From contig NZ_JALMDK010000001.1 in the NCBI RefSeq assembly GCF_023094165.1, forward strand, positions 744,001 through 808,000: 64,000 nucleotides of DNA, read 5' to 3'. Origin of the DNA: Crossiella sp. S99.2 (GTDB lineage Bacteria; Actinomycetota; Actinomycetes; Mycobacteriales; Pseudonocardiaceae). Shown piece by piece: positions 19,687 through 27,084 of this stretch (position 1 is the first letter of the stretch; each line of letters opens with the position of its first letter). The notes beneath the pieces were generated by a model that worked only from the letters and a program-made list of their open reading frames with translations, had not been told where the DNA came from and made no database searches. The position numbers were made by a program, and so were the translations under genes.

Positions 19687-20424
19687 CTATGCCGTGTTGA
19701 CCACCTGGAACGTCTCGGCGAGCCTGCCCGCGGGCAGGCCGGCGTAGTTCGCCTGGTTGGCGAACTCGCCGCGGAGCTGCTCTTCGAGCCCCGCCATTCC
19801 TTCGGTCTGTGACTGATGCGCGCGCAGGGCCGCCAGCTTGAGTGGCATCAGGTCGGTGATGTCGACGGCGTGGTTGCGTCGTTGCCGGGGCCCGTCGGCC
19901 AGCCACAGCTCGCGCACCGTCCAGGGCTGGAGCCCTTCCTGGGTGAGCAGCTCGGGGTAGGCGTGCGGGTTGCGGGCGTCCGGGTAGACCGCGGCCAGCG
20001 TGGCCTCACCCGCGGCGCGGTGGTCCGGGTGCGAGGTGACGATGTGGTCCCAGTTGATCTCCGGTGACCAGGTGAGCACCCGGTCCGGCCGGAAGGTGCG
20101 GATCACCCTGGTGATGTCGCGGCGCAGGGCGAGCCCCGGCACCACCCGGCCGTCCGGGTGCCGCAGGAAGTACAGGGTGGTCACGCCGACGATCTCGGCG
20201 GCCGCGCGCTGTTCCTGTTCGCGCGCTTCGGCGATGTCCGCGCGCGGGGTGGCCAGGTCGCCGGTCGCCTCGCCGGAGGTGCACAGGCAGTAGGCGACGT
20301 CGACGCCCGCCTTGATCCAGGCGGCCACCGTCCCGGCGGCGCCGAAGTCGACGTCGTCTGGGTGAGCTGCGACGACCAGGGCGCGGGTGATGTCGTGGTC
20401 GTCGAGAGCGGGTCCGTGAGCCAT
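19687..20424 (-). CDS. PIG-L family zinc-dependent N-deacetylase
   Basis: 245 residues, the normal size. The zinc-binding AHPDD motif is near residue 20 (VVAAHPDDVDFGAAG) and the third ligand is in the SHPDHRAAGEA segment near residue 130. The superfamily removes acetyl groups from GlcNAc-containing small molecules such as the mycothiol precursor or its conjugates (MshB, Mca) and from natural products. No feature picks one of these. TACCCT lies seven bases upstream of the ATG with no clear Shine-Dalgarno site, suggesting a leaderless transcript. It heads the same-strand series that leads to the kinase. Confidence 0.85.
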   Translation of the reverse strand: MAHGPALDDHDITRALVVAAHPDDVDFGAAGTVAAWIKAGVDVAYCLCTSGEATGDLATPRADIAEAREQEQRAAAEIVGVTTLYFLRHPDGRVVPGLALRRDITRVIRTFRPDRVLTWSPEINWDHIVTSHPDHRAAGEATLAAVYPDARNPHAYPELLTQEGLQPWTVRELWLADGPRQRRNHAVDITDLMPLKLAALRAHQSQTEGMAGLEEQLRGEFANQANYAGLPAGRLAETFQVVNTA

Positions 20425-20526
20425 CTCACCCAGGGTAGGTGTCCCGCCATCTGGTTGCGCTCCGGGTCCCTCTAACTACCCGGAGTGATACCCGGACGGG
20501 TGTATTCCACCCGCCCGGGAGCAAGA

Positions 20527-20829
20527 TCAGCTTGCCTTGCCATACCGCTCGTGAGTGGAGCGCAGCTCCTTGGCGGCGGTGGCCCCGGCTCCGGCGGCGA
20601 CCACGACGGCCAGCACGTCCAGGATGAACCCACCGGAGGTCATCACCAGCGCCAGCACGGCGAGCACGACGGTGATCCCGACCTTGGGCATCCGCTCCTG
20701 CACGTAGTGCACGACCGGTTCGCCACCGGCCCGTTTGGCGGCGGCGGACTTCAACATGGCCAGGTAGCCGCCGTTCGCCAGCGCGGCGAGCAAGGCGACA
20801 AGCGCGACGAGAACAGCGATGAGATGCAT
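20527..20829 (-). CDS. Small membrane protein of unknown function
   Basis: 100 residues. An N-terminal hydrophobic helix (LIAVLVALVALLAALANGGYLA) is followed by a short loop and a second long hydrophobic region (VGITVVLAVLALVMTSGGFILDVLAVVVAAGAG read in two helices). The tail is charged (KELRSTHERYGKAS). I do not recognise a family. The longer open frame upstream overlaps the divergent deacetylase gene and is not supported; ATG 20829 directly precedes the first helix. Confidence 0.6.
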   Translation of the reverse strand: MHLIAVLVALVALLAALANGGYLAMLKSAAAKRAGGEPVVHYVQERMPKVGITVVLAVLALVMTSGGFILDVLAVVVAAGAGATAAKELRSTHERYGKAS

Positions 20830-20891
20830 AAGCCCAGTGTGCGCCGGTAAAACGGCGGCGGCATCGGTGACATCCCTGAAATGCTCCCCCG

Positions 20892-21998
20892 GTGATCGAC
20901 GTCTACTGGCACCCGGACTGCCTGGCGCACGACACCGGCGCAGGCCTGTGGGAACTGCCCGGCCGCTGGGACTGGCTGGACGAGCCCGAACCGCACCCGG
21001 AGAACGCGGCCCGGCTACGCACCTTCCGGCACGCCCTCCAGCACGGCCCGGTCGCCGACGCCCTGCGCTGGCACCAGGGCAGGCACGCCACTCCCGCCGA
21101 ACTGACCGCCGTGCACACCCCCGCCTACCTGGCCGACCTCCAGGCGGCCTGCTCGACCGGCGAGCTGGTCGCGATCGAGGAGAACACCGTCGTCGGCCCC
21201 GGCTCCTGGGACGCGGTCCGCGCCGCCGCCGGGACCGCCATCGCCGCCACCGAGGCTGTGCGCTCCGGCCGGTCGACCACCGCCTATGCCCTGGTCCGCC
21301 CACCCGGCCACCACGCCCAGCCCACCCAGGCCGACGGCTATTGCCTGGTGAACAACGTGGCCGTGGCCGCCGCGCACGCACTGGCCTGCGGCGTCGAGCG
21401 GGTGGCGATCCTGGACTGGGACGTGCACCACGGCAACGGCACCCAGGAGACCTTCTTCAACGACCCCAGGGTGCTCACCATCTCGGTGCACATGCGGCAC
21501 GGCCGCTGGGGCGAGGCGCACCCGCAGACCGGCGCGCCCGAGGAGGTCGGCGCCGGCCACAACGTCAACATCGAACTGTCCCTCGGCGCGGGCGATGAGG
21601 CCTACCGCCGGGCCTTCACCGAGATCGCCGAACCCGTGCTCCGCCAGTTCCGCCCCACCCTGCTGCTGGGCGCCTCCGGCTTCGACGGCTCCACCTTCGA
21701 CCCGAACGGCAGGCACAACCTGACCGCCGCCGGCTACCGCTGGATCGGCGGCCGCGTGGCGGCGCTGGCCGGCGAACTGACCGGCCACGGCCCGGTCCTC
21801 ACCCAGGAAGGCGGCTACCTGCGGGGCTACGCGGCCCTGTGCCTGCACGCCCTCATCGAGGGCCTGCTCGGCCACACCGAACCACTGCTGGCCGACCCAC
21901 TGGCCTACCTGCCGGACGATTCGGCGCGAAACCCCGACCGCACCACAGCCGATCTGGACCTGGTGCGGTCGGCGCTGCGCCCGTTCTGGAAGCTCTAG
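20892..21998 (+). CDS. Histone deacetylase / acetylpolyamine amidohydrolase family protein
   Basis: 368 residues from GTG 20892. The arginase/deacetylase fold is recognisable: HPDCLAHDTG at the N-terminus, RPPGHHAQPTQADGYCLVNN with the catalytic His pair, ILDWDVHHGNGTQ with the zinc ligands, and GASGFDGSTFDP near residue 260. The sequence resembles class II HDAC-like bacterial amidohydrolases that remove acyl groups from lysine or polyamines; the exact substrate is not known. It is divergent from the small membrane protein gene and its stop overlaps that of chorismate mutase by four bases. Confidence 0.88.
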   Translation: MIDVYWHPDCLAHDTGAGLWELPGRWDWLDEPEPHPENAARLRTFRHALQHGPVADALRWHQGRHATPAELTAVHTPAYLADLQAACSTGELVAIEENTVVGPGSWDAVRAAAGTAIAATEAVRSGRSTTAYALVRPPGHHAQPTQADGYCLVNNVAVAAAHALACGVERVAILDWDVHHGNGTQETFFNDPRVLTISVHMRHGRWGEAHPQTGAPEEVGAGHNVNIELSLGAGDEAYRRAFTEIAEPVLRQFRPTLLLGASGFDGSTFDPNGRHNLTAAGYRWIGGRVAALAGELTGHGPVLTQEGGYLRGYAALCLHALIEGLLGHTEPLLADPLAYLPDDSARNPDRTTADLDLVRSALRPFWKL

Positions 21999-22279
21999 CG
22001 CCCGAGGCGGCCGCGGCCGAGCCGGAGCAGGATCATGGCCAGCTCCTTGCCCTCGGGGCCGAGTTCGCGGAAGCGCGCCAGCACCGCCATCTCCCGGCTG
22101 TACACGATCTTGGGCCCGCCCGCGGCCATCCGCGCGGCGCCGATGGTCTGCGAGACCTGGGTACGACGCTGTATCAACCGCAGGATCTCCGCGTCGAGGT
22201 GGTCGATCTCCTCGCGCAGCGAACTGATGTCGCCGTCGGTGCTGGTGGGCTGTGAGTCGCTGTCGAGCGCGGCGTTCAT
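21995..22279 (-). CDS. aroQ: Chorismate mutase, AroQ class
   Basis: 94 residues from ATG 22279, chosen because GAGG lies six bases upstream; an upstream in-frame ATG at 22291 overlaps that ribosome site. The helical AroQ core is clear: LREEIDHLDAEILRLIQRR, then SQTIGAARMA, with the conserved Arg and Glu/Asp spacing, and the third helix KELAMILLRLG. It converts chorismate to prephenate, the branch point to Phe and Tyr. A short cytoplasmic form without signal peptide corresponds to Mycobacterium Rv0948c, which also neighbours uvrD1. Expression is likely controlled by the Phe/Tyr attenuator that lies directly upstream. Confidence 0.93.
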   Translation of the reverse strand: MNAALDSDSQPTSTDGDISSLREEIDHLDAEILRLIQRRTQVSQTIGAARMAAGGPKIVYSREMAVLARFRELGPEGKELAMILLRLGRGRLGR

Positions 22280-22337
22280 GGTGATCCTCATCTGCTCGGG
22301 TCGGCTGACCCGGCTATCCCGGTCCCCGCAGCACAAA

Positions 22338-22419
22338 GCCCCGGGTCCAAGGACTCCGGGGCATCGGTCGTGGTTCGGCTGGCGTCAGCTGACCACGGGT
22401 GCCGGAGTCCGGTACCCGT
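22338..22419 (-). promoter_or_regulatory. Transcription attenuator controlling chorismate mutase
   Basis: On the minus strand three mutually exclusive pairings are visible. Hairpin 1:2 spans 22395-22419 (ACGGGT...CCGG-act-CCGG...ACCCGT) and overlaps the Tyr codons of the leader peptide. Hairpin 3:4 spans 22338-22362 (GCCCCGG-a-GTCC / GGAC-CCGGGGC, one bulge) and is followed by TTTGTG, as an intrinsic terminator. Segment 2 (GGACTCCGG, 22402-22410) is perfectly complementary over nine bases to segment 3 (CCGGAGTCC, 22351-22359), forming the antiterminator. A ribosome stalled on the aromatic codons would block segment 1 and allow 2:3, so chorismate mutase is transcribed when Phe or Tyr is scarce. 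This is the classical logic of amino-acid attenuators; the function is inferred. Confidence 0.82.
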
Positions 22420-22447
22420 AGAAAAAATAGAACGCGCGGTGAGCCAC
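22385..22447 (-). CDS. Phe/Tyr-rich attenuator leader peptide
   Basis: A 20-residue open frame, GTG 22447 to TGA, encodes (V)AHRA-FYFFYGY-RTPAPVVS. Six of seven consecutive codons are Phe or Tyr (TTC TAT TTT TTC TAC GGG TAC), extraordinary for DNA of this GC content; two of them are the AT-rich TAT and TTT. The stop lies just before the segment 3 of the attenuator, as needed for coupling. There is no Shine-Dalgarno site, and the -10 element places the transcription start at the GTG, so the peptide is probably translated from a leaderless message. Confidence 0.82.
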   Translation of the reverse strand: MAHRAFYFFYGYRTPAPVVS

Positions 22448-22453
22448 GTGCCG

Positions 22454-22482
22454 ATTCTGGCACGATCATCGGCCCGCGTCGA
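22454..22482 (-). promoter_or_regulatory. Promoter of the chorismate mutase leader
   Basis: TCGACG (22477-22482) and CAGAAT (22454-22459) are spaced by 17 bases on the minus strand and resemble the -35 and -10 of the principal sigma factor. Six bases separate the -10 box from the GTG of the leader peptide. Confidence 0.5.
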
Positions 22483-22569
22483 CCCGTGTCCCGCATACCG
22501 GGCAACCTGACGGCCTGTTTGTGCGTGAATGTGCTGGGTAGCTAGATCCACTCACTGGGAGGAACCCAC

Positions 22570-23040
22570 ATGCGCAAGCTCGCCCTCACCGCGGTCGGAC
22601 TGTCCATGCTCGCCGTCACGGCGCCGGTCGCCAGCGCCGCGCCCGCGCTGCAGTACGACATCGCGATGGCCAGCAACGTCACCGAGATCCAGGCCTACAA
22701 CGGGGAGGCGTTCAACTTCGAGCTGACCGTGACCAACCTGGGCACGGTCGCGGGCAGCGTGGGCGCGGTGCACGCGCCCAGGATCAAGGGCCTGAAGCTG
22801 ACCGCCACCGGCGAGGGCTGGGACTGCGTGCCCGAGCCCGCGGAGTCCTGGTCGTTCTTCTGCATGAACCAGGTCAACCTGGAGCACGGGCAGAGCCTGC
22901 CCAAGATCAGGGTGAGCGGGGTGACGGACGGCAGCACCTCGCACACCTTCATCCCGGTGACGGCGGACGGCCACCGCCGCTCCGAGCAGAACCACACCAA
23001 CAACGTGGTCAACATCCAGGTGACTAGCTACGACCACTGA
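22570..23040 (+). CDS. Small secreted beta-sandwich protein, function unknown
   Basis: 156 residues, ATG with GGGAGG upstream. A Sec signal peptide (MRKLALTAVGLSMLAVTAPVA, cleavage after ASA near residue 24) precedes a domain that looks like a DUF11/CARDB-type beta-sandwich (FNFELTVTNLGTVAGSVGAV, the characteristic 'valved' NxGxxxA segment). Two Cys (near residues 94 and 105) could form a disulfide. No catalytic motif is present. It is convergent with the DedA gene, overlapping by 17 bases. Its promoter region is shared back to back with the chorismate mutase leader. Confidence 0.75.
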   Translation: MRKLALTAVGLSMLAVTAPVASAAPALQYDIAMASNVTEIQAYNGEAFNFELTVTNLGTVAGSVGAVHAPRIKGLKLTATGEGWDCVPEPAESWSFFCMNQVNLEHGQSLPKIRVSGVTDGSTSHTFIPVTADGHRRSEQNHTNNVVNIQVTSYDH

Positions 23041-23638
23041 CCTCGACCGGCAGGGCCTTGTTGGCGGCCCTGGTGAGCAGGATCCCGGCCACGACCATGC
23101 CGGCGACGCCCAGCGCCAGGGCCATCAGCTGGCTGTCCATCGCCTGGCCGAGGCTGCTGGCGAACAACCCGAGCAGTGCCCACACGCTCGACCAGCCGAT
23201 CGAGCTGACCGCGGCGAGGAAGAAGAACCGGCGCGGCGGCACCCGCATCGCGCCGGCCAGGATCGGCGCCAGGGTGTGCCCGACCGCGACGAACCGGACC
23301 GCGATCATCATGCTCGGTCCGGCCTGGTTGACCAGCGCCTCGGTCCGGGCCCAGCGGTGCTCGCCCAGCTTCCGGCCTGCCCAGCTGTACCTGATCCGGC
23401 CGCCAGTGCCGCGGCCCAGCAGATAGCCGCCGGTCTGGCCGAGCAGCGAGCCCAGGCCCGCGGCGATGGCCACCAGCGGGAAGTACTCCGGCCCCAGGGC
23501 CACCGCGCCCGCGATGACCACCAGTTCGCCCGGCACCAGGGAACCGATCAGCAGGGTCGCCTCGACCACGCACAGCGCGGTGATGATGAGCAGAACCGTG
23601 AGCGGTCCCAGCCCAGCAAGGTCCGGCATCAGGTTCAT
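23024..23638 (-). CDS. DedA family membrane protein
   Basis: 204 residues. DedA hallmarks are present: an N-terminal hydrophobic segment, the re-entrant region ATLLIGSLVPGELVVIAGAVA (E and PGE conserved), GSLLGQTGGYLLGRGTGGR, and the amphipathic ..RFVAVGHTLAPILAGAMRVPPRRFF.. segment with the conserved Arg and Gly residues. DedA proteins recycle undecaprenyl or other phospholipids across the membrane and support envelope integrity. AGAGGG gives the ribosome site. A near-perfect 20-bp palindrome sits just upstream of the start and may bind a repressor. Confidence 0.88.
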   Translation of the reverse strand: MNLMPDLAGLGPLTVLLIITALCVVEATLLIGSLVPGELVVIAGAVALGPEYFPLVAIAAGLGSLLGQTGGYLLGRGTGGRIRYSWAGRKLGEHRWARTEALVNQAGPSMMIAVRFVAVGHTLAPILAGAMRVPPRRFFFLAAVSSIGWSSVWALLGLFASSLGQAMDSQLMALALGVAGMVVAGILLTRAANKALPVEVSGRS

Positions 23639-23650
23639 GACATCCCTCTT

Positions 23651-23670
23651 ACTAGGTCGATCGGACTAGT
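23651..23670 (-). promoter_or_regulatory. 20-bp palindromic operator candidate before the DedA gene
   Basis: actaggtcgatcggactagt is self-complementary at 16 of 20 positions (ACTAG and CTAGT ends, CGATCG core). It lies 13 bases upstream of the DedA start, where a TetR- or MarR-type repressor would block transcription. No regulator gene is adjacent. Confidence 0.5.
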
Positions 23671-23776
23671 AGTGATGTTGTCGCTGAACCTGGTGAGAAG
23701 AATCGGGGAACGACCCTGGGCCGTCCCTGAACGCAAACCCTGGGGTGTCAGTGGCCCCGAGTACCGTGGTCTCCCG

Positions 23777-26173
23777 ATGGACGCCTTGTTCGAACTTCAG
23801 GACCCACCCGCCCCCCGCCGCCCGGTCGTCGCCGATCCGGCCGAGCTGGTGCACGGGCTCAATCCACGGCAGCGCGAGGCCGTCGAGCACAGCGGGGCGC
23901 CGCTGCTGGTGGTGGCCGGCGCTGGTTCGGGCAAGACGAAGGTGCTGACCAGCCGGATCGCCTACCTGCTGGCGGCGCGGGGGGTGCACCCCGGCGAGAT
24001 CATGGCGATCACCTTCACCAACAAGGCAGCCGCGGAGATGAAGGAGCGGGTCACCGCCCTGGTCGGACCGCGGGCGCGGGCGATGTGGGTGTCCACCTTC
24101 CACTCTATGTGCGTGCGGGTGATGCGCCGGGAGGCGAAGTCCGCCGGGCTGAACTCCAACTTCTCCATCTACGACAGCGACGACTCCCGCCGGCTGATCA
24201 CCCTGGTGGCCAGGGATCTGGACCTGGACCCCAAGCGCTACCCGGCGCGGAACCTGGCCATCCAGATCTCCAACCTCAAGAACGAGCTGCTCGTCCCGGC
24301 GGACGCGGCCGAGCGCGCGGGCAACGACCTGGAGCGCCGGGTCGCCGAGGTCTACGGGGAGTACCAGCGCAGGCTGACCCAGGCCAACGCGATGGACTTC
24401 GACGACCTGATCATGCGCACGGTGGAGCTGCTGCAGCAGCACCCCGGCGTCGCCGAGTACTACCGGCGGCGGTTCCGGCACGTGCTGGTCGATGAGTACC
24501 AGGACACCAACCACGCGCAGTACGTGCTGATCCGCGAGCTGGTCGGCACCGGGGCGGACGGCGTCCCGCCCGCCGAGCTGTGCGTGGTCGGCGACGCGGA
24601 CCAGTCCATCTACGCCTTCCGCGGCGCGACCATCCGCAATATCGAGGAGTTCGAGCGGGACTACCCGCAGGCGCGCTCCATCCTGCTGGAGCAGAACTAT
24701 CGCTCCACCCAGACCATCCTGTCCGCGGCCAACGCGGTGATCGCGCGCAACACCGGCCGCCGGGACAAGCGGCTGTGGACCGACTCCGGCGACGGCGAGA
24801 AGATCGTCGGCTACGTCTCGGACAACGAGCACGACGAGGCCGCGTTCGTGGCCAACGAGATCGACCGGCTGGTCGACTCGGCCGAGGCGGTCAACGGCGA
24901 TATCGCGGTCTTCTACCGCACCAACAACTCCAGCCGTGTCTTCGAAGAGGTCTTCATCCGGCTGGGCCTGCCCTACCGGGTGGTCGGCGGCGTCCGCTTC
25001 TACGAGCGGCGCGAGGTCCGGGACGCGCTGGCCTACCTGCGGGTGCTGGACAACCCGGAGGACACGGTCAGCCTGCGCCGCATCCTCAACGTGCCCAAGC
25101 GCGGCATCGGTGACCGGGCCGAGGCGGTGCTGGCCGCGCACGCCGAACGCGAGCGGATCTCCTTCGCCGCCGCCCTGCGCGAGGCGGCCGCGGACCGCAT
25201 CTCGCTGCTCAACCCGCGTTCCCAGCGTGCCATCACCGGCTTCGTGGATCTGATCACCGAACTGCGCGGCCTGGTCGAGGTCGGCCAGGACGTGGCCGAG
25301 GTGCTGGACACCCTGCTGGACAAGACCGGCTACCGCGGTGAGCTGGAGGCCAGCGAGGACCCGCAGGACGCCTCCCGGCTGGACAACCTGACCGAACTGG
25401 TCACCGTCGCCCGCGAGTTCGTCCAGCTCCAGGTCGCCACCCCCACCGACGGCGAGGACGACGCGGAGGTCGCCCCGCTGCCCGAGGACGACGGCCTGCC
25501 GGCCCAGGACTCGCTGGCCGCCTTCCTGGAACGCGTCTCCCTGGTCGCCGACTCCGACCAGCTGCCGGACGAGGGCGACGGCGTGGTCACCCTGATGACC
25601 CTGCACACCGCCAAGGGCCTGGAGTTCCCGGTCGTGTTCTGCACCGGCTGGGAAGACGGCATGTTCCCGCACCAGCGTGCCCTCGGCGACCCGGCCGAGC
25701 TGGCCGAGGAGCGCAGGCTGGCCTACGTGGGCATCACCAGGGCCAGGGAACGCCTCTACGTCTCCAGGGCCCTGATGCGCTCGGCCTGGGGCCAGCCGAT
25801 GATGAACCCCGCCTCCCGCTTCCTGGACGAGATCCCGGCCGAACTGCTCGACTGGCGCCGGGTCGAACCCGACCGCGCCGGCCCGGCCGCCGCCACCACC
25901 TGGGGCCGCCGCGGCTTCGACCGCGCCGCCAGCAGCAGCCAGACGGTCACCTCCCCGCTGCGCGGCTCCCGCATGCCCGGCGCCCGCAACTGGCAGAACA
26001 CCCCCGCCATGCAACTCGACGTCGGCGACCGGGTCAGCCACGACAAGTACGGCCTTGGCACCGTGGTGGAGACCAACGGCACCGGCCCACAGGCCACCGC
26101 CACCATCGACTTCGGCAGCTCCGGCAAGGTCCGCCTGATGCTCATCGGCGGCGTGCCGATGGTGAAGCTCTAA
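23777..26173 (+). CDS. pcrA: ATP-dependent DNA helicase PcrA/UvrD
   Basis: 798 residues, typical for PcrA/UvrD1. It unwinds DNA 3' to 5' in nucleotide excision repair and replication-fork rescue. Superfamily 1A motifs appear in order: LNPRQREAVEH (Q motif), AGAGSGKTKVL (Walker A), FTNKAAAEMKERV (Ia), LVDEYQDTNHAQY (II), VGDADQSIYAFRGA (III), LEQNYRSTQTIL (IV), VTLMTLHTAKGLEFPVVF (V) and YVGITRARERLYVS (VI). The C-terminal Tudor-like RNA-polymerase-binding domain (VGDRVSHDKYGLGTVV) is present. ATG 23777 precedes MDALFEL, like homologues; the ribosome site is weak. It occupies the syntenic position of mycobacterial uvrD1. Confidence 0.96.
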   Translation: MDALFELQDPPAPRRPVVADPAELVHGLNPRQREAVEHSGAPLLVVAGAGSGKTKVLTSRIAYLLAARGVHPGEIMAITFTNKAAAEMKERVTALVGPRARAMWVSTFHSMCVRVMRREAKSAGLNSNFSIYDSDDSRRLITLVARDLDLDPKRYPARNLAIQISNLKNELLVPADAAERAGNDLERRVAEVYGEYQRRLTQANAMDFDDLIMRTVELLQQHPGVAEYYRRRFRHVLVDEYQDTNHAQYVLIRELVGTGADGVPPAELCVVGDADQSIYAFRGATIRNIEEFERDYPQARSILLEQNYRSTQTILSAANAVIARNTGRRDKRLWTDSGDGEKIVGYVSDNEHDEAAFVANEIDRLVDSAEAVNGDIAVFYRTNNSSRVFEEVFIRLGLPYRVVGGVRFYERREVRDALAYLRVLDNPEDTVSLRRILNVPKRGIGDRAEAVLAAHAERERISFAAALREAAADRISLLNPRSQRAITGFVDLITELRGLVEVGQDVAEVLDTLLDKTGYRGELEASEDPQDASRLDNLTELVTVAREFVQLQVATPTDGEDDAEVAPLPEDDGLPAQDSLAAFLERVSLVADSDQLPDEGDGVVTLMTLHTAKGLEFPVVFCTGWEDGMFPHQRALGDPAELAEERRLAYVGITRARERLYVSRALMRSAWGQPMMNPASRFLDEIPAELLDWRRVEPDRAGPAAATTWGRRGFDRAASSSQTVTSPLRGSRMPGARNWQNTPAMQLDVGDRVSHDKYGLGTVVETNGTGPQATATIDFGSSGKVRLMLIGGVPMVKL

Positions 26174-26724
26174 CCCGGCGGCGGCCCCCAGCGCTGCGGC
26201 GGCGGTGGGGGCGGCTGCCAGCCGGGTGGCGGCATGGGCGGCCGTTTCGCCCGGAACGGCCGCATGCCCTCGAAGTAGGCCCGCGAGGACGGCAGCCACA
26301 GCAGCGCGATCATGGTGCCGCTGAGCGCGATGCTCACCAGACCGGTCACCAGCGCGACCGGGGTGGCGGCACTGAACAGCCCCGTCACCTCGGACACGGC
26401 GAGGAAGCCGAACAGCACGCTCATCCCGATCGCGGTCGCGCCGGACCCACGCCGGATCTTGACCGCGAACATCACCAGCAACGCCAGCACGCCAAGGGGA
26501 AACAGCACCGACAGGATTTCGATCTCGGGGCGCAGCGAGACGCCCGGCGAGCGGTTCGCCTCGTTGCTGGCGTCGATGCGCAGCTTCAGCAAGCCCATGA
26601 GGACGAGCGATCGGATGAGCAGCAGCGCGAAGGCCGCTTCCACCGCCGCCGGTCGGCGTGGCGGCTGGAACAGCGGTGGTGGGTAGCTCGGCGGCTGGGG
26701 CGGCATGGGTGGTTGCCAGGTCAT
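26170..26724 (-). CDS. Proline-rich four-helix membrane protein in the T7SS-substrate operon
   Basis: 184 residues. A Pro-rich N-terminus (PPMPPQPPSYPPPLFQPP) and a Pro/Gln/Trp-rich C-terminus bracket about four hydrophobic helices (residues 27-45, 68-88, 95-115, 122-145). I do not recognise a family; cytoplasmic Pro-rich tails around a small membrane core are common in actinomycete envelope proteins. It lies 16 bases after the preceding gene on the same strand and so ends an operon of secreted-protein genes. Its stop overlaps that of convergent pcrA by four bases. Confidence 0.65.
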   Translation of the reverse strand: MTWQPPMPPQPPSYPPPLFQPPRRPAAVEAAFALLLIRSLVLMGLLKLRIDASNEANRSPGVSLRPEIEILSVLFPLGVLALLVMFAVKIRRGSGATAIGMSVLFGFLAVSEVTGLFSAATPVALVTGLVSIALSGTMIALLWLPSSRAYFEGMRPFRAKRPPMPPPGWQPPPPPPQRWGPPPG

Positions 26725-26740
26725 CGGCGTGCCGGTCCCT

Positions 26741-27082
26741 TCATGAGGTCCACTTCCGTTCGGAGAAGTCCTCGTCCTCGTCCGCCGGGTGCTGAACCGG
26801 TTTCCTGGCCGGTGGCCTGGGCTGGGCGGGCCGCTCCTCCCAGGAGTCGTCGTAGAGCTTGAGGTCCGGAGCGCCGCCGGGCGTCGGGCGCGCCTCGGCC
26901 TCCCGCACGGCTCTGACGGCGGCGTCGGCCTCAGCCTCGAACTGGGCGTTCTCGGCGGCGGCCACCTCCCGGAACCCCTCCTCGGCGCGGTGCAGCTCGG
27001 CGAGGGCGGTGTCCGTGCGTTCCTGGGTGGCGGCCAGGATCCGGTCGATCTCCTCGGCGAAGCGGTGCTCGTCCTGAGTCAT
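26741..27082 (-). CDS. Small coiled-coil protein in the T7SS-substrate operon
   Basis: 113 residues from ATG 27082 (GGGGGAAGTG site upstream; the stop of the previous gene is two bases before). The first 75 residues are a continuous charged helix (EEIDRILAATQERTDTALAEL, then HRAEEGFREVAAAENAQFEAE), resembling YbaB-like or WXG-partner helices in actinomycetes. The tail is acidic and Pro-rich and ends DFSERKWTS. No enzymatic motif. The position suggests a chaperone or partner for the neighbouring secreted proteins. Confidence 0.65.
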   Translation of the reverse strand: MTQDEHRFAEEIDRILAATQERTDTALAELHRAEEGFREVAAAENAQFEAEADAAVRAVREAEARPTPGGAPDLKLYDDSWEERPAQPRPPARKPVQHPADEDEDFSERKWTS

Positions 27083-27084
27083 GG

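Noticed and set aside
22314..22505. 63-residue minus-strand frame containing VLFFLR upstream of chorismate mutase
   Set aside because: A different frame gives a short peptide with FYFFYGY and a stop at the right place; the 63-residue frame has no such logic and runs through the terminator.
23666..26299. 877-residue minus-strand open frame
   Set aside because: It is antisense to pcrA, which has every helicase motif; the composition is that of a high-GC shadow.
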